From Heligmosomoides polygyrus polygyrus (taxonomy: Eukaryota; Nematoda; Chromadorea; Rhabditida; Heligmosomidae): a stretch of 64,000 nucleotides of DNA. Location: assembly GCA_947396885.1 (NCBI GenBank), contig OX377204.1:25427706-25491705 (forward strand), read 5' to 3'. The translations under genes and the position numbers were made by a program. Under the pieces are notes generated by a model. That model did not search any database and was not told the DNA's origin. It saw only the letters and a list, made by a program, of their open reading frames with translations. Shown here one piece after another: positions 11,021-23,111 of the stretch (its first letter is position 1; every line of letters begins with the position of its first letter).

Positions 11021-12770
11021 AAGGTGCGATACAGCATCTCTTGGAGCAATACGTCGTCCTATTTCCTTTTTTTGCTGTCATCGCTGTGCACTACTCCACA
11101 ACGATCGTTCTGTTGCTCGTAAGAAGACAGACCCTTTTTTCTTCCGGATATGTTGGATGGAAAGAAATTGGTCACACTAATGAAAGTTGACTTTGCTGAG
11201 ATCGTTCATCTTTCATCTTGACTTCAGAAAGGATACCACTATTTAAATAAAGTGCTAAAACCATGAATTTAAGCGCGCTACTGAAATAAATGACCAAAGA
11301 TGAAGGTCGGTATTGGTCAATTGCCTTGACAAATGCACCACATATTCTACTTCTTGTCGTGTTGTTGTTGTTCGTTTGTTTGTCGTGAACGCGATTTGAA
11401 TGCGTATTTGCCCTATTCAGTGAACTGTGCTGGTCAGATGTATGACCTAGCGCTTTGTTGCAGCTGTTATTTCAGACAGCTCCTACACACATCAAGTAGC
11501 CGACCTCGGAACGATGTGAGGATGCCTCACTCTAACTTCTTGGGGCCCGATCTTGTTGACTCAATTCGGGTACATCCGACACGCTGTGCTACACGTTGCC
11601 TAATGCGATAGGTTATCAAAAATTATGAAGCATTGTTTAATAAAATGGCATTCTAGGGAATTACTGACATAGAGATTATTCATATTTTACATTTTCAAAA
11701 TTATTTAAATTATTTGCAAAACATTACAGTTCAAAGATCTATTACTTACCGCTACTTCCCAGATTTCATTGAGAGGATTCACCAGCCTCTCCGTAATACT
11801 CTTTTTCTTCTTGCATAACGCAATAGCTGTTGCCCAGATGTTTGAAATCCAAGCAGCCTGCAGCGTGTTATCTCATGCCCAATCTCACAGAAGACGTCAA
11901 CACGTTCAAGTGCACGCGCATACGTCGTACAAGGGCGTTGAAGGAGGAAATCATGGAATTCTTCACACTTTTGCACTCGAGCACATACGAATTCTCGGAT
12001 GTCAATCAAAACCGCGTTATTCTTCGCCCCTATTCCCCCAGGGAAACCCTTCGCACTTGCACTTTTTCGCGGATTATTAGTTTTGAGTGCAGCTCCATAT
12101 ATAGGGTCTGCAAATAGCCTTGATGAAAGAAATCAGGAAAAAAGACTTCCAATGTAAGGGAAAAAACCCTCCGGCCTACTCATTTGCACTCGAAAGGACA
12201 TCGGGCAGCTCTGAGCATATGGCGTGCCGCCAAGTAGGCGGACTCCTTTTGAGACGCTGAGAGACCGTTTAGGTCAGTGAACCTTCTTTGGATCAACCTA
12301 GTCGGAGGAGAGCGTACTCTGCCTGTACTCCTCTGCTTCTTTGTCAACGGAGTCAAGGTTAAATGTGAACTATTATTCACGGAAAACATGCTAAGTTGAC
12401 CTATAAGTTGACAAATTTTTCACAATCTGAGTATCCCAGCCTGGGTAATTCGGTTTATTCTAGCGGTGCACCTCCCACCCCCCACACTTCTTCATCAAGA
12501 GATTGCTCAGAGGATCCGGGTAGTGCTGTACGAAGAGAGGCTTTTGCGAACTCGCCGAAGCGATCCACGGATCAGATCTCATTCAGGGCATTCAGTCATT
12601 TTATACCTCGTTAAGAATTTAGTACCGGCTTTATTTTAGAAACGTAAAAGACTGGTTTGTTTATCGGCTCCTACTGCACATTAGTCTGCAATCCAAACAC
12701 AAAATTTCAACGGATTCCATAGAAAATAATACATGAGGAAACCCTATCAGGTGTTGCTGGCCTTTGACAG
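11020..12770. other. Stretch with one possible exon
   Basis: No repeats recognised. Around 11840-12080 one plus-strand frame is protein-like (see next entry). The remainder shows nothing supported. Confidence 0.35.
11860..12117 (+). CDS. Possible exon, unknown product
   Basis: The plus frame contains NLTEDVNTFKCTRIRRTRA and then EEIMEFFTLLHSSTYEFSD, with normal amino-acid composition and no stop until 12115. The minus strand is also open over 11779-12009, which weakens the case. No family recognised and no clear donor; listed only because composition favours the plus strand. Confidence 0.18.
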   Translation, partial: AACYLMPNLTEDVNTFKCTRIRRTRALKEEIMEFFTLLHSSTYEFSDVNQNRVILRPYSPRETLRTCTFSRIISFECSSIYRVCK

Positions 12771-12771
12771 C

Positions 12772-13030
12772 GCGTGGGGAGCAATCGGAGGAGGTGCATG
12801 CTGTCGCTCGCACCCAGTTCTAGGTTGACGGTTCTGATTTCAGGGCAGGTGTCCCGAGGGCAACTAATTCTCCCTCCAATGCCGGTGAATTGGAACCAGG
12901 CTTATCTGGAACGACAAAGTACATACTTGCTCATTGGCTGACCAAAGCAAGTCATTATGTTTGCCAAATACGCAATCAAATCCCTCGACGTCTTCTTTTA
13001 GAAGTAGCGTAGCCTGGCGCATCCCAAAAT
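12772..13030 (+). repeat. tRNA-derived SINE, diverged
   Basis: GCAATCGGAGGAGGTGCATG (5' part), GCCGGTGAATTGGAACCAGG (body) and GTAGCCTGGCGCATCCCAAA (3' part) match the family in plus orientation. Confidence 0.75.
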
Positions 13031-13039
13031 GGTTTGGTT

Positions 13040-15465
13040 CCTGGTTCCTTTAACATAAAGTTGGAGAAAGTGGCAGAACATATCCAAATGGTCATCAGAG
13101 CATCATTTTGATGAACGCCGCAATCTGAGTGGAGACTCGGCGCAATCTCAACATTAACAGAACATTTTTGCTTCCTTACGCTTTCATGTAGGCAAAACTC
13201 GGAGTCGCTTAATGATATTGAGTTAGGAGCCATTCAAGCACACAATATGTTATATTTTGAGAGACCCTATCAATGGTAATGCCTGCTCAAAATTTCCTAT
13301 TCTCTTCGAATACAAGCACTGCTCGTAAACGCCCTGCGGAACACACTCGCGGGTCAGAGCGAAGTCATTTTGCGCGAGCGCAGTGTAAAGGCGGACACTA
13401 AAGTGATAGGAGTGGTTGCCTGGTGGTCTTGAAAGAAAAAGGGGTAGCAGCCATTTTCTTCTGCAGCATTATACTTAGAAGGAACCCTCCTCGAGGCGAT
13501 GCCTCTTTGGAGGGGTATGCTAATTTCGTGGCCCCTATTTCTAATTTTTGTTCCACCTTCAAGTAGTACCAAACTGTGAAAAGCTGAGAGCAGGTTAAGG
13601 CATACCTAGAAATATGCCAAATTTCTGTTGAAGACCAAACCTCCATTGAGCAAAAGACCGTTTCATGAGACGCCTAGGTTTAGATTTCACACATAAGCTA
13701 CGTGTCCTAATAAAATAGCTACACTGCTTCATCGACCACACAATTATTGACCTTTTAGCGATAGTGTAGAAACATCTGTAGCTCAATTCAAAAAACAAGA
13801 AAGTGAATGGTTTACTACGGTTAAACAACAAGATTGTCTCATGCTGCTGCTCAGCCTTTTGTGGTGTCCTTCACAGGTAAAGCAACTTAATTGAACACTG
13901 AAGGATAGCAAAAGTAAATGCGCTTGGTTGCTAAGCTTTCGATGGAGTCAGCAATTTTCGCTGCTCAAGATTGCTTGCCAATTTGAGCTGCTGATTTTGG
14001 AGAGCCAAAAGGTTTTATAGCTGAGTCATTTTCATTCAAAATGGATTTCCCAATGTGAAAAAGCTGCAACATCTCTGCTACGATGAGAATTCCTCAAGTA
14101 CGTTAGAGCCAGCATGTTGTTCGCATATTGATTCCGTAGTCGAACCTCCGATTCGAGTTCGGTGATTTACAGTACATACCAGAGAGGATGGCTGGTAACC
14201 TTCAATAACTTCCTCTATTTCAGCAGCGAGGCTCTGAAGAGGCGGTTACGCCGAAACGTTATCCAAATGTGTGGGTAACTTTCGGTTCTGCAGCTTGAAC
14301 AGTCCTACTCATGACATCGTCATACCAGCAGTTGATCGTTGAGTAACTAGACTGTTTATTAGGTCGTCTTAGATTTCTAGCTCTGATTAGGTGCTTTTAT
14401 AGTCTACCTAAGCAATCAAAGCTCTTTCCCAAGATAGGGATTCAGCGTACCCCAGTGCAAAAAATCGTTCACTTCACAATTCAAGAAACTTCATGTAAAT
14501 GGGATTCCCAGCAAAAGTTGCGACATTAGGCGAGACCGTGGTGCTCTCATGAAAATTCCACAATCGCGCAGTTTGTCTTTCTTCTAGTGGAATAGTAAGA
14601 GTTCGATTTGCAGCACTCTCTCAGTTCATAAAGTCTTCTAGCTTCGTGAGCATTGCAGTGCCAGTAAGGAAAAGGCGCACTGCCTTCACTTTCTACGGCT
14701 GTCGTCCTTTCAAGTGGCCTAATTTGCCACAGTTGCCCTAGGGATCCTTTCACTCGACAAACACGAAGTACGTGCTCTTCCACTTAATGCTGAAGTTAGC
14801 TAACTTGATTGAGCCACTGTACATAGTTGGAAGAGGAACGGCTGCTATGAACGAAATTTCTCTGGAAGAAGAAATGTTAAACGGAAACTACAAAGGCACA
14901 ACTCGAACAAGGTAAACTGAGCGACGGTTCATTTGCTGCCACAATTCCCTGAAGTTTTGATAACTTTTAACAAGCAAAAGGCCACGCAGGTAATCTAAAC
15001 GAGCAGTGCCCAGGTGAATCCCTGTTTGTACGGAGAATTTCCTCTTTTCCGGTTCCTTTTGTAGAAACGATGGCGAGCTCATAAACGACAGCCTAAACTT
15101 GCAAGGGTAGCTGTGCCCCGATTTCTTATCGCAAACCAACTCAAATGAAAGTGTACCGTACTGAAGTTTCCGAGTGGAATGAACGGCTATGATCAGAAGG
15201 CAAAATATCAGCTGATAAAAATGTAGTTCACTCTTGCTAGGCTCTGTGGGGCAGAAGAAGAATATTGAGCAAGCGCTTGAGTAAACTGAAAAATATCTTA
15301 AGATTTCCTATGCGTTCGAAGGGAAATTTGATGAGGAAACATTATGTTCCTTGGATATGGGGTGCAGAGAAGAGCAGTTGCCTGGAAATGAATAAAAGAC
15401 GCTTCAGCTGTCCAGCGTAGCCTGCTTCTAGTCTCTATACCCTATGGGTACGCTTAGGTTTCAAT
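13040..15465. other. Stretch without recognised genes
   Basis: Several frames of 60-90 codons are open but overlapping strands are equally open. The minus frame 14547-14783 (contains IRPLERTTAVESEG) is the most protein-like, without splice support. No repeats recognised. Confidence 0.35.
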
Positions 15466-15469
15466 GGCA

Positions 15470-15620
15470 GAGTCTCACCTTTCCCAGACAAGTCTGTTAC
15501 CAATTCACCTACTCCGGAGAGGTAAAATAGTTGCATGTCTAGGTGGAAGATCTGATCCAGGAACATGGAATCGGATGCACAAAACAGCCAACGCCTTCTC
15601 TGACTCTGACTCTCTGACAT
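15470..15620 (-). repeat. tRNA-derived SINE, 5' half
   Basis: Reverse-complement family motifs: TTTCCCAGACAAGTCTGTTA, CTCCGGAGAGG, ATCGGATGCAC and AACGCCTTCTCTGACTC. The 3' half is missing or beyond recognition. Confidence 0.7.
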
Positions 15621-15649
15621 TAGCAAACGTTGACGCAATACATACGTAC

Positions 15650-16325
15650 CATTATCACGTCAAACTGGCCACTCTTCTAAAGGAGTCAAACGCTTTTGAA
15701 ATCAAATCCAACGTTTTTTTAAAATCATTCTCCTAGCTCCTTTCACATCAAACTATAGACTCTCCAAAAAGTTAAGGTACTTTTTTGTTGAAGGAGATTT
15801 TTTTGTATATCATTCTTTGACTTTTTTTAAATTCTCCTGTCCAATAAATAAACATATTGCTTGAAATTCTATAAAATTTTATTTTTTAGGAAAAGGACAA
15901 TGTTATGGTTAAAGCTTGATTAAAGAGAAGAAAGGCGTACATTTTTAGTGCTAATCGCGCCAGATCCTTGTCCTAGACGTCACGACTTCTATTCGATTCG
16001 TGGCGAGCTTTTAGATTACATGGCGCGATCTTGCCTTTTCATACACTAAACGGCTGCTGCCTTGTGGCGCTCTAAATCAAAATCTAATTTATTACTTGTG
16101 TCAAAAATAAAAATTTTATAAAATTATTACACTAATTCGGGCAGCAGATCAATAAAATTTCAAAGAAAAAAAAACGAAAATTATTCTAACAATCTTGAAG
16201 TCTCTAGTTAAATGTGGAAGGAACACCTTTGTATTTAGTAGGTGTTCAGTTTGATTTCAAAAGCTTTGGGCTAGTTTACGAGGATGACCAATTTGATCTG
16301 AAAATCATCCAAAAATGCTATACAT
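15650..16325. mobile_element. Foldback (long inverted repeat) element
   Basis: About 130-150 bp at the left (15650-15790) is repeated in inverted orientation at the right (16185-16325). The landmark CGCTTTTGAAATCAAA at 15690 matches TTTGATTTCAAAAGCTTT at 16251, and CTTTCACATCAAACTATAGA matches the complement of TCTCTAGTTAAATGTGGAAG. The AT-rich loop of about 390 bp carries a smaller inverted pair around GGCGCGAT. No protein is encoded. A related arm appears near 43800-43960. Confidence 0.65.
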
Positions 16326-16329
16326 ATAC

Positions 16330-17548
16330 ACAAAACTGAAGATTTCCTTTTTAGCCACGGGCATCTTTGTATTATTTCATGATGCTATGTAAATGATCTT
16401 TCTCATAGCCATGCCATCAGTAATTCAAGGCCGGGCCCAAACCTGTCTTGGGCGACTTTGCGCGCCTCACCTTTTATCCTCTCAAGGGTTATCTCATTAT
16501 ACAACGCTTCGGCAGTTAAATTCGTAACAGTCCGCCGCTGTGCGATGTGTCACTCCGACCGTTACTCCACTTCGAATCTATGTCATTCAAGCCCTAAAAG
16601 CGCTTTGCTAGAGCTTTATGATGGAGCGCGCGTTTGTATAAGCGTTCAGCGCCACTTTCCGGGGCCTTATAGCGACGAGAGGGCTCGTACGCGTTCTCTG
16701 AACGGCGGTGACGATATAATACCCGTGTTCAAGACGAGAGGGAGCGGCCACATAGCAAACAGCACTCCATTTCACTCGAGCACGAGAGCCTGGCGTGGAT
16801 TGCAGACCGGGGTCCTGAAAGCTTTCGTCTTCTAGAGCGGTTTGTGGGGATAGAGGGGTTGATTTCATGACGTGAGCTGAGGAAGAACACATGGAAGTGG
16901 CAGTAAACCTCCAATGAGGGCTCAGTTCGCCTTTTGCAAAAATTGACAGCAACCGCGAAAAACAAAAAATTTTCCAGCCAATTTTTGAATATGCCTGGCT
17001 CAAATTAGCGTGAATATTCTGTGCCAAAATTGTTTCACCATCTAGGCCTCCCTGAATCTTTCCGCCGTCTCCCTTCTGGCTTGAGACTTCTAATTTTTGA
17101 ATGTGATCCTAAGTCCAACCATGCTTTCCCGGTTTAATTATTGGTGGAAATCAATAACATTTGGCATGTCTTGTCAATGAAATCCGATATTATTGGACGT
17201 CACAGCTGAGACAGTCAAGCAGTAAGAGCTCATGAACCATTGGTGTTTTTTCTTCATATCACCCTCTTTCAGCTCACGTGATCTTTCCTCTAGAGCCAAA
17301 AATCTGAAACCATGCGGGTTGGGCAGAGATTACGTGTAATTAGGTAGAACTTGAAATGCAAAATAAACACTAAAATTTTTGCGCAGGTTAGTTCGCCAAT
17401 GTTTTTGTTGAAGTTGACACTCGGAGCTGTTTAGGAACTGCTTGTTCACTCGAGAAGGAAAGGCACATTTGCCACAGGTGCAATCATAGTTTCTCCTCAA
17501 TTCTCATTATCCACCTCAGTTCTTATCTACCAGCGTCTTCATGGATTC

Positions 17549-17550
<2 letters not shown>
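16330..17550. other. Stretch without recognised genes
   Basis: Open frames at 16458-16835 (plus) and 16608-17027 (minus) overlap each other in a locally GC-richer segment. Neither shows a domain or splice signals. No repeats recognised. Confidence 0.35.

Positions 17551-17554
<4 letters not shown>

Positions 17555-17588
<34 letters not shown>
17555..17588. repeat. (TA)n microsatellite abutting a SINE
   Basis: TA dinucleotides end a few bases before the 5' end of the SINE copy at 17593. Confidence 0.9.
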
Positions 17589-17592
<4 letters not shown>

Positions 17593-17594
<2 letters not shown>

Positions 17595-17850
17595 TGGGCG
17601 CGTGTAGCGCAGTCGGAGGAGGCGCGACTGTCGCGTGCACCCGATACCAGGTTTCTGGTTTCCCGCCAGGGCCAACCAAGCCTTCCATCCCTGCGGGGTC
17701 GTTGAATTGGTACCAGACTTGTCTGGGAAGGATAAAGCGCTGACTTGTTCATCGGCTGGCCACCGCAAGTCATTTTATGGCCAAATATGCATTCATGTCG
17801 CCTCCACGACATCCCGTAGAACTACTGAGCGTGCCATAGAGGGGTCGGCC
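17593..17850 (+). repeat. tRNA-derived SINE, best preserved plus-strand body
   Basis: The element starts GGGCGCGTGTAGCGCAGTCG, giving an A-box match (TAGCGCAGTCGG at 17604-17615). Next come GTCGCGTGCACCCGATACC and CCAACCAAGCCTTCCATCCC, then GTACCAGACTTGTCTGGGAA and CTGACTTGTTCATCGGCTGG. It ends near CGACATCCCGTAGAACT. The B box is damaged here by a small deletion. tRNA-derived SINEs are non-autonomous Pol III retroposons; the promoter boxes and family repetition support that reading, the mobilising LINE is not evident. Confidence 0.85.
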
Positions 17851-17854
17851 CCCT

Positions 17855-18750
17855 GATTGAATGATATATGTTCCTTCGGTGAAATGATTAACAGTGACTG
17901 GCTGGCGCGCTCCCATTTTCCAATGCTTCCAAAATTGGTGACATGGATGACATGGTCTAAACAGAACTGCAACAAATCATCAAACACTGAAGGTGCTGCT
18001 CTGAAAATAAATGACCTGAGATTTTTACAACAATTCGATGAGGGTAGTTCCTCATCGAAATCTTAGCGAACACTTTTTTGTGGGTGATCATGTTCCTTAC
18101 TGCGCAAATCTCCTTTCTGAGATGCTCGTGTTTTCCTGCTTTTCTCGTTTCACTTCACGATTTTCAATTCTAAGCATCGCTTTCCGTCATTTTAAGGATT
18201 TGTGTCTCTCGTCAAGGGTCCCATATGAATAGTTCACCGCTGAGTACTTAAGTCAACCCCACCTAACGTGTTTGCTAAATTTCGATTCCATTTTCAAATA
18301 AGCCATAAATCTTCATGACACAAAAATCGGACTTCGTGGCCATCCAAGAAAAGGCCGGCTTAAGCTACTTATTCAAGATAACTGGACGATATATTGTATG
18401 TTTCTATGCTATGTCACTAATATCAAAACCACCTAGCTATCCCGATCTTAAAGCCTAGACAAAAGCGGAAAAATTTCAGCAGTAGAGAATGGAAGCTTTA
18501 GGTCCTAGCTGATGCTGAACTGTGCATTTTTCAATTGCCAGAGTCACTTTAATCCTGCAAGCCATCCTTTAGACAACAGCAACCAAATTTAAAGAAAAAA
18601 ATCTCTGCATAAATACGATCTTTAATCTCCAACTTAATATCAGTATGATTCCATAAGCTCTTTTATTCCTTTTTCAGGCTACCTCCTCGAAGCAGTTTTA
18701 CCCACCCATTATTACTCAGTTATTTTATTTAAATATATTCATACCCTTTG
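17855..18750. other. Stretch without recognised genes
   Basis: AT-rich. No repeat, RNA gene or supported open frame seen. Confidence 0.4.
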
Positions 18751-18756
18751 AGCGAG

Positions 18757-19045
18757 TTGTAGGAGTGTCGATTGTTTCGTGCATGCCGAATAAGTTCTTT
18801 TGGGTCGGATCCCGCCAAGGCTTACCAATCCTTCCACCTCACCGGAGTCTGTGAGTTCGTGCCAAGCATGTCTGGGAAGGAGAAAAAACGCTGATTTCTC
18901 CATCATCCCCCACTGCTAACCATTATGCATATTCACACAAATACGCATTCACATTGCTTCAACGATTTTCTACTGAAGTAGAATGAGTGGCGCATATTAG
19001 AAGGGATTGGATATCGCCGTCATTCATCCTTTCACCTCTTGTCCT
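18757..19045 (+). repeat. tRNA-derived SINE, diverged
   Basis: GCGAGTTGTAGGAGTGTCGA at the 5' end, GCCAAGCATGTCTGGGAAGG in the body and GTAGAATGAGTGGCGCAT at the 3' end follow family order. Confidence 0.7.
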
Positions 19046-19491
19046 ACCTAAATGTCCTAAGTTTAGTCTTCAATAGCGCAAACTGTTTGCTATTCTTAAC
19101 CTGCGAAAACGTTCTCTATACATTAACTCTGACAAGAATCGCAACCAGTTTTGCGCGGCCTCTTGGTTGAATCTGAAAGAAGTCGACGTCTAAGTCTTTC
19201 AGAACAAAAAGCAACTTGATGTATTCAACCTGTTCCAAACCATAGATAACGCGGCGACGATGACGCATTCATTCCATAGGATCCTTTCCCTAATCGGGGA
19301 ACCTACGCAGTTGCTTAGAGGATTAATTGCTGGATTTCGCGCTTCGCATGACGTGCTGATAGCGGGGTGTATCCGTCGCAATTCTAAAAGTGCTCGGCCG
19401 AATACCAAGAACTGTGTGCAGCTCCTAGTGCTGTTTGTTCGCAGCCGTTGTTTGTCGGTCTCCCCCGACGTGCGGCGTCATATACGATCTT

Positions 19492-19678
19492 TCAATGGGG
19501 AAGGTATTCAGCGATGATGACGTCGGCTCGCAAAAACCGTTCCAAGTTCTCGTAGCTATTCTGGCGGAAGTGCTTCAGCAATTTCCTGCGATATTGCGTG
19601 CTGCTGTAGAGGAACAGGAGCAAGGGCCGCTTCTTCTCGCCGTCGATTTTTTAGTTTGATTGTGTGCGACTGAGGCAT
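19492..19678 (-). pseudogene. Frameshifted small coding sequence, perhaps ribosomal S15-like
   Basis: On the minus strand an ATG at 19678 opens MPQSHTIKLK. At a run of six A residues the neighbouring frame carries on with GEKKRPLLLFLYSSTQYRRK and LLKHFRQNSYENLERFL to a stop at 19492. The RRKLLKHFRQ..YE..ERFL pattern resembles the C-terminal helices of S15 ribosomal proteins, including mitochondrial ones; this is a weak, by-eye resemblance. The plus strand is also open here (19435-19659), so the frame choice is uncertain. If real, one extra A makes it a pseudogene or a sequencing error. Confidence 0.22.
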
Positions 19679-20080
19679 GTTCAAATATGACAATGAAATA
19701 ATTACCAACAGCAATAGTCAGAATTCATCTGGAGTAAATATCTAATCAAAGCAAGCGAGAACCTGTCTGTGGTTCGAAAATTATCAAAATCGTCAAGTCA
19801 AATTTCCACCACCCTGTGCCATTTTCATTCAGCACCCGCTATCTGAAACTAGTGAAATTCTTCGCTAGCGTTTCCTAATACCACTGGTTCCCTATGCTTC
19901 GTATCAGTACTTCTGCATTCCTCATTATTCGTCTCGCTCAAAATGATAAAATATTGCCTAGGAACAGTTTTCAAAGGAAGATGGGCGCCTTTTAAATCAT
20001 ATATGACGGCATCACAGGAACCATAATGAACTGTTTAAAAAATCTTTAAATTACATGTTTCAAAAACTCGCCTTTAGAGA

Positions 20081-20324
20081 ATGTCTGCGAAAACGAAAAC
20101 GGATATATCAATAATGTTACTCATATCTTCTATTCTTGTGAGGAATATTCTCGAGCTTATTCAAATGGTAGAAAAGAAGACGTTTCTATTTTTTTTTCGT
20201 CCAGACATTGCGCCACGCACTCGTAATATGCGCAATGTTTACAAGATGCAGAGTGCTAATGCCAGTGTCCACAAGGAATTATGTGAATGATGAATACGCG
20301 TTCTTATGCGACTATTTCTATTGA
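20081..20324 (+). CDS. Possible two-exon small gene, unknown product
   Basis: An ATG follows CCTTTAGAGA, a possible trans-splice acceptor. Exon 1 (20081-20167) encodes MSAKTKTDISIMLLISSI plus 11 more residues and ends at GTAGAA. Exon 2 (20205-20324) starts after TTTTTTTTCGTCCAG and stays in phase for 39 residues (includes ALVICAMFTRCRVLMPVS) to a TGA. Both exons are phase 0. The intron would be only 37 bp, shorter than usual, which is the main doubt. No domain recognised. Confidence 0.25.
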
Positions 20325-20510
20325 AACGCCGATTTTTAAGCAATTCCAATCAAATGGCATTTGGGAGGTGAAATGGCGGCGTTAATCAATCGATCATCGG
20401 AATGCGCCATGCATAGTAATTCCAAGTGAGGTAGTTTGAAATTGTTCCTGGCCCGTACAAGAGTATGGTGTGGGCAGCGATTGGTCAAGTTACTGGTATA
20501 TCTTTTCAAT

Positions 20511-20625
20511 ACAATTCTGGTACCGATTCACCGAACCCGCTAGGACACGAGGCTTGAATGGGCTGGGAGGGACATGGCTGCACGAGACAGCCGACGCCTT
20601 CCGTCTTTGCGCTTCGCCTTAAACT
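20511..20625 (-). repeat. tRNA-derived SINE, 5' half, diverged
   Basis: Reverse-complement motifs TTCTGGTACCGATTCACCGA and AGCCGACGCCTTCCGTC are present; the rest has decayed. Confidence 0.6.
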
Positions 20626-20629
20626 TTCA

Positions 20630-21950
20630 TTACACTTATGCAGAACATACACGGCTCTAACAACCATGGACGCGCCAACGTATCGGAGGAGTGCGTGGCG
20701 CAACTTCCCCATTAGATGCATCGAAAAATGTCTGCTTTTCTGCTCTTTGAAAGAAGCAGAAGCACATTATCGTGGCTTAAAGGGATTCTGCAGCGATCCA
20801 ACCAGCCTAACCGTTTCGTAGGATTGTAGAAGATTGTTTTTAGGTTTTTAGGCAAAACTTATTCTGAGCTTCACATTATGTGCCGATTTTGATTGTAAAG
20901 ACGTGAATTGACCTTTTCTGGAAAGGCTTCAGTTTCTAGAAGAAAGTCAGGGGCCAACTATGCAGATCCCTAATAATATTGTTCATATCATGGAGGTTTT
21001 TTTCTTGCATAGTTTTTAATTTGTCTATAACAGAAGGAAGCAGTAGCTCTAACTAAGAAGCATAACTCATTCTTCTGTTCTAACTACAGAGTGCGTTACT
21101 TCGATCCATAAATAAATAAACAAGTAGATAATTGCACAGTCGATGCATTAATTGGCTGACTTCTGTGATAGCTCCTCTATTGTATAATATTATGGTTCTG
21201 AAATAGTTTCGAATAGTTCAGGTTATCGAAGTCTGCCCAATGGTTACAAAATTCGATTTGGCTGAACAGCCAGTTCCCTTCTCTGGTACGGAAAACCGAC
21301 TCCATCTCGTATGACGTTTGAGACAAAAAGTGGAATGCTCGATAAGCGAAGATGAATGGCGTAGATTGGTTTTTCTCACAGGGAAACCGAAGAAGCGTGT
21401 TCTGATGGCTCCTGACGCTATAAACCCATAAACTATGTATAAGCGTCTCTGACGTCGAGGATTCTGAGGACTGAGCAAACCCAGACGAAATCGACGAACA
21501 ATAAAAAGAGACGAAAACACCGTCTCTTTTAGTTCCTAGACAAAGTCTAAGATCAAGGAAAGAGGGAACGGTGCTTTCTTTTCTTTTTATGATTCGCTAC
21601 CGTAGCAAGAAAAGTTGTACTTGAAAAGTTACCTTCGTGGACTTGATTACAACTATACTATTGTAAGCTTCTAAATAACTCGTTTTGTTCATGCCACTGT
21701 CTTGAAGGGTAACTGATGCTTCTCCTTGTTTCATGTCTTAAAGCTTCAAAACTCCAATTTCAGTGTTGTATTTGGTGCATGGAACACAGCTGTTATCATT
21801 GCCAGGCAATTCTCTTGAAGCTGGTAGAGAAAGACATGTCTTTATGTTCGCTTCTCGCTAGGCAAGAACGATTTAGTTGCAAATAACCAGATGATAATAC
21901 TTGGAAGTTTTGGTTGGTCTAGACCGTTGCTGAAAGCTATTAATCTCAGT
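20630..21950. other. Stretch without recognised genes
   Basis: AT-rich, with no supported gene or repeat. A 100-codon minus frame (21218-21520) has no splice signals or recognised motif. Confidence 0.4.
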
Positions 21951-21954
21951 GGTA

Positions 21955-22125
21955 GCATAGTAGCGCAGTTGGAGGCGGGGACCGTCATGTGCACCCTAAG
22001 ACAAGGTTCTTGGCTCATTTTCTGTCCTGACCAACCAAACTTTCCACTTCCCCCCCCCCGGGGACGGTGGGGTTGTACCAGACATGTTTTGAAAGCATAA
22101 GTAGTCTATAGTCTGGCTATCGAAG
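21955..22125 (+). repeat. tRNA-derived SINE, diverged
   Basis: ATAGTAGCGCAGTTGGAGGC keeps the A-box; CAAGGTTCTTGGCTCATTTT, CCAACCAAACTTTCCACTTC and GTACCAGACATGTTTTG follow. A possible 3' remnant (AGGATGCGTCACACATCCC) lies at 22180 before GTTTTGATCGTAACAG, the tail shared with the tRNA-like repeat at 2648. Confidence 0.65.
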
Positions 22126-22463
22126 GTCATTGTATATGGGCCAAGCGATGGAAAAATGATAATAATCATTGCCTGTTTAGGATGCGTCACACATCCCTTT
22201 TCCACTCGATGTAGTGGAAGCAGAGTTTTGATCGTAACAGAACATCTTGTAACAGCATATAGCCTCTCTACCAGCCGCTCCATGCTTAAGAAAATGTGTT
22301 AAAGCGTAGTGAAGGCAATTCGAATGCCATTTGTCTCACACAATGACTTGCGGATCAGTCGCTATTTTATATGTACTTCCTAGGCAAGACTACTATCAAT
22401 TTGCCGATCCCGAAAGAGCGGAACGCTTGGTTTGTCTAGGCGGAAGCTAAACAAGAGACTTCG

Positions 22464-22515
22464 GGGTGCACGCAGCAGCCTGCGCCTCCTCCGACTGCGC
22501 TACCAACTATCCTTT
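22464..22515 (-). repeat. tRNA-derived SINE, 5' end fragment
   Basis: GGGGTGCACGCAGCAGCCTG and CGCCTCCTCCGACTGCGCTA are the reverse complement of the SINE 5' end. Confidence 0.7.
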
Positions 22516-22559
22516 TTGACCAAATACGCAGTCGAATTGCCCCCTATTAGAACTCTTTA

Positions 22560-23105
22560 TAATGAGCAGCGCATTGTGAGTGAGTTTGCGGTGCACAGAA
22601 CGTTATACTTTCCTCCTTTATCTTTGCAAATGGATAATGGTAAGGCACAGTGCAAAGCATTTAGTGCCTCAACTGGGTTTTCTTTTTGCTCTCCTACCTG
22701 CAGGTGGGATGGAATTCGAATGGTATCTTCTCGCATTTTCGCTTACTGGGCACGCCGAGTTGCCTCTGTTTCTGTCAAGTCTTGCAACAGAAAATGAAGA
22801 CTTTGTACGTTTTTGGGGAGAAGTGCTATTGAACTTCAGATTTGCCTGAGGGTGACATTAAATCGGATTCCGTCTCAATGAAGGTTGACGTGCTTCAACA
22901 AAAATGCTTGTTAGAACAGCACTATATCTCTCCCCAACTTTTCTCATTGGTGTGCTAGAAAGCAGAGGAGTTTTCCTTTGTTCCCGAGCTTGGTCGTGAA
23001 TCCATAAGCAGTGGAAATTGATGATAGGATATAAAAGAAAGTTTTTGAGACGTGACCCACATTCTTTTCTTCGAGATAGTTATATCGTATTAACGGCTAA
23101 TAAAC
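22560..23105. other. Stretch without recognised genes
   Basis: A 121-codon plus frame overlaps the SINE fragment and continues to 22797 without recognisable motifs. Nothing else seen. Confidence 0.35.
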
Positions 23106-23111
23106 GACGCT

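Noticed and set aside
17523..17856. Frames across the SINE at 17.6 kb
   Set aside because: Similar peptides (for example with KALTCSSAGH) occur in other SINE copies; they are repeat translations.
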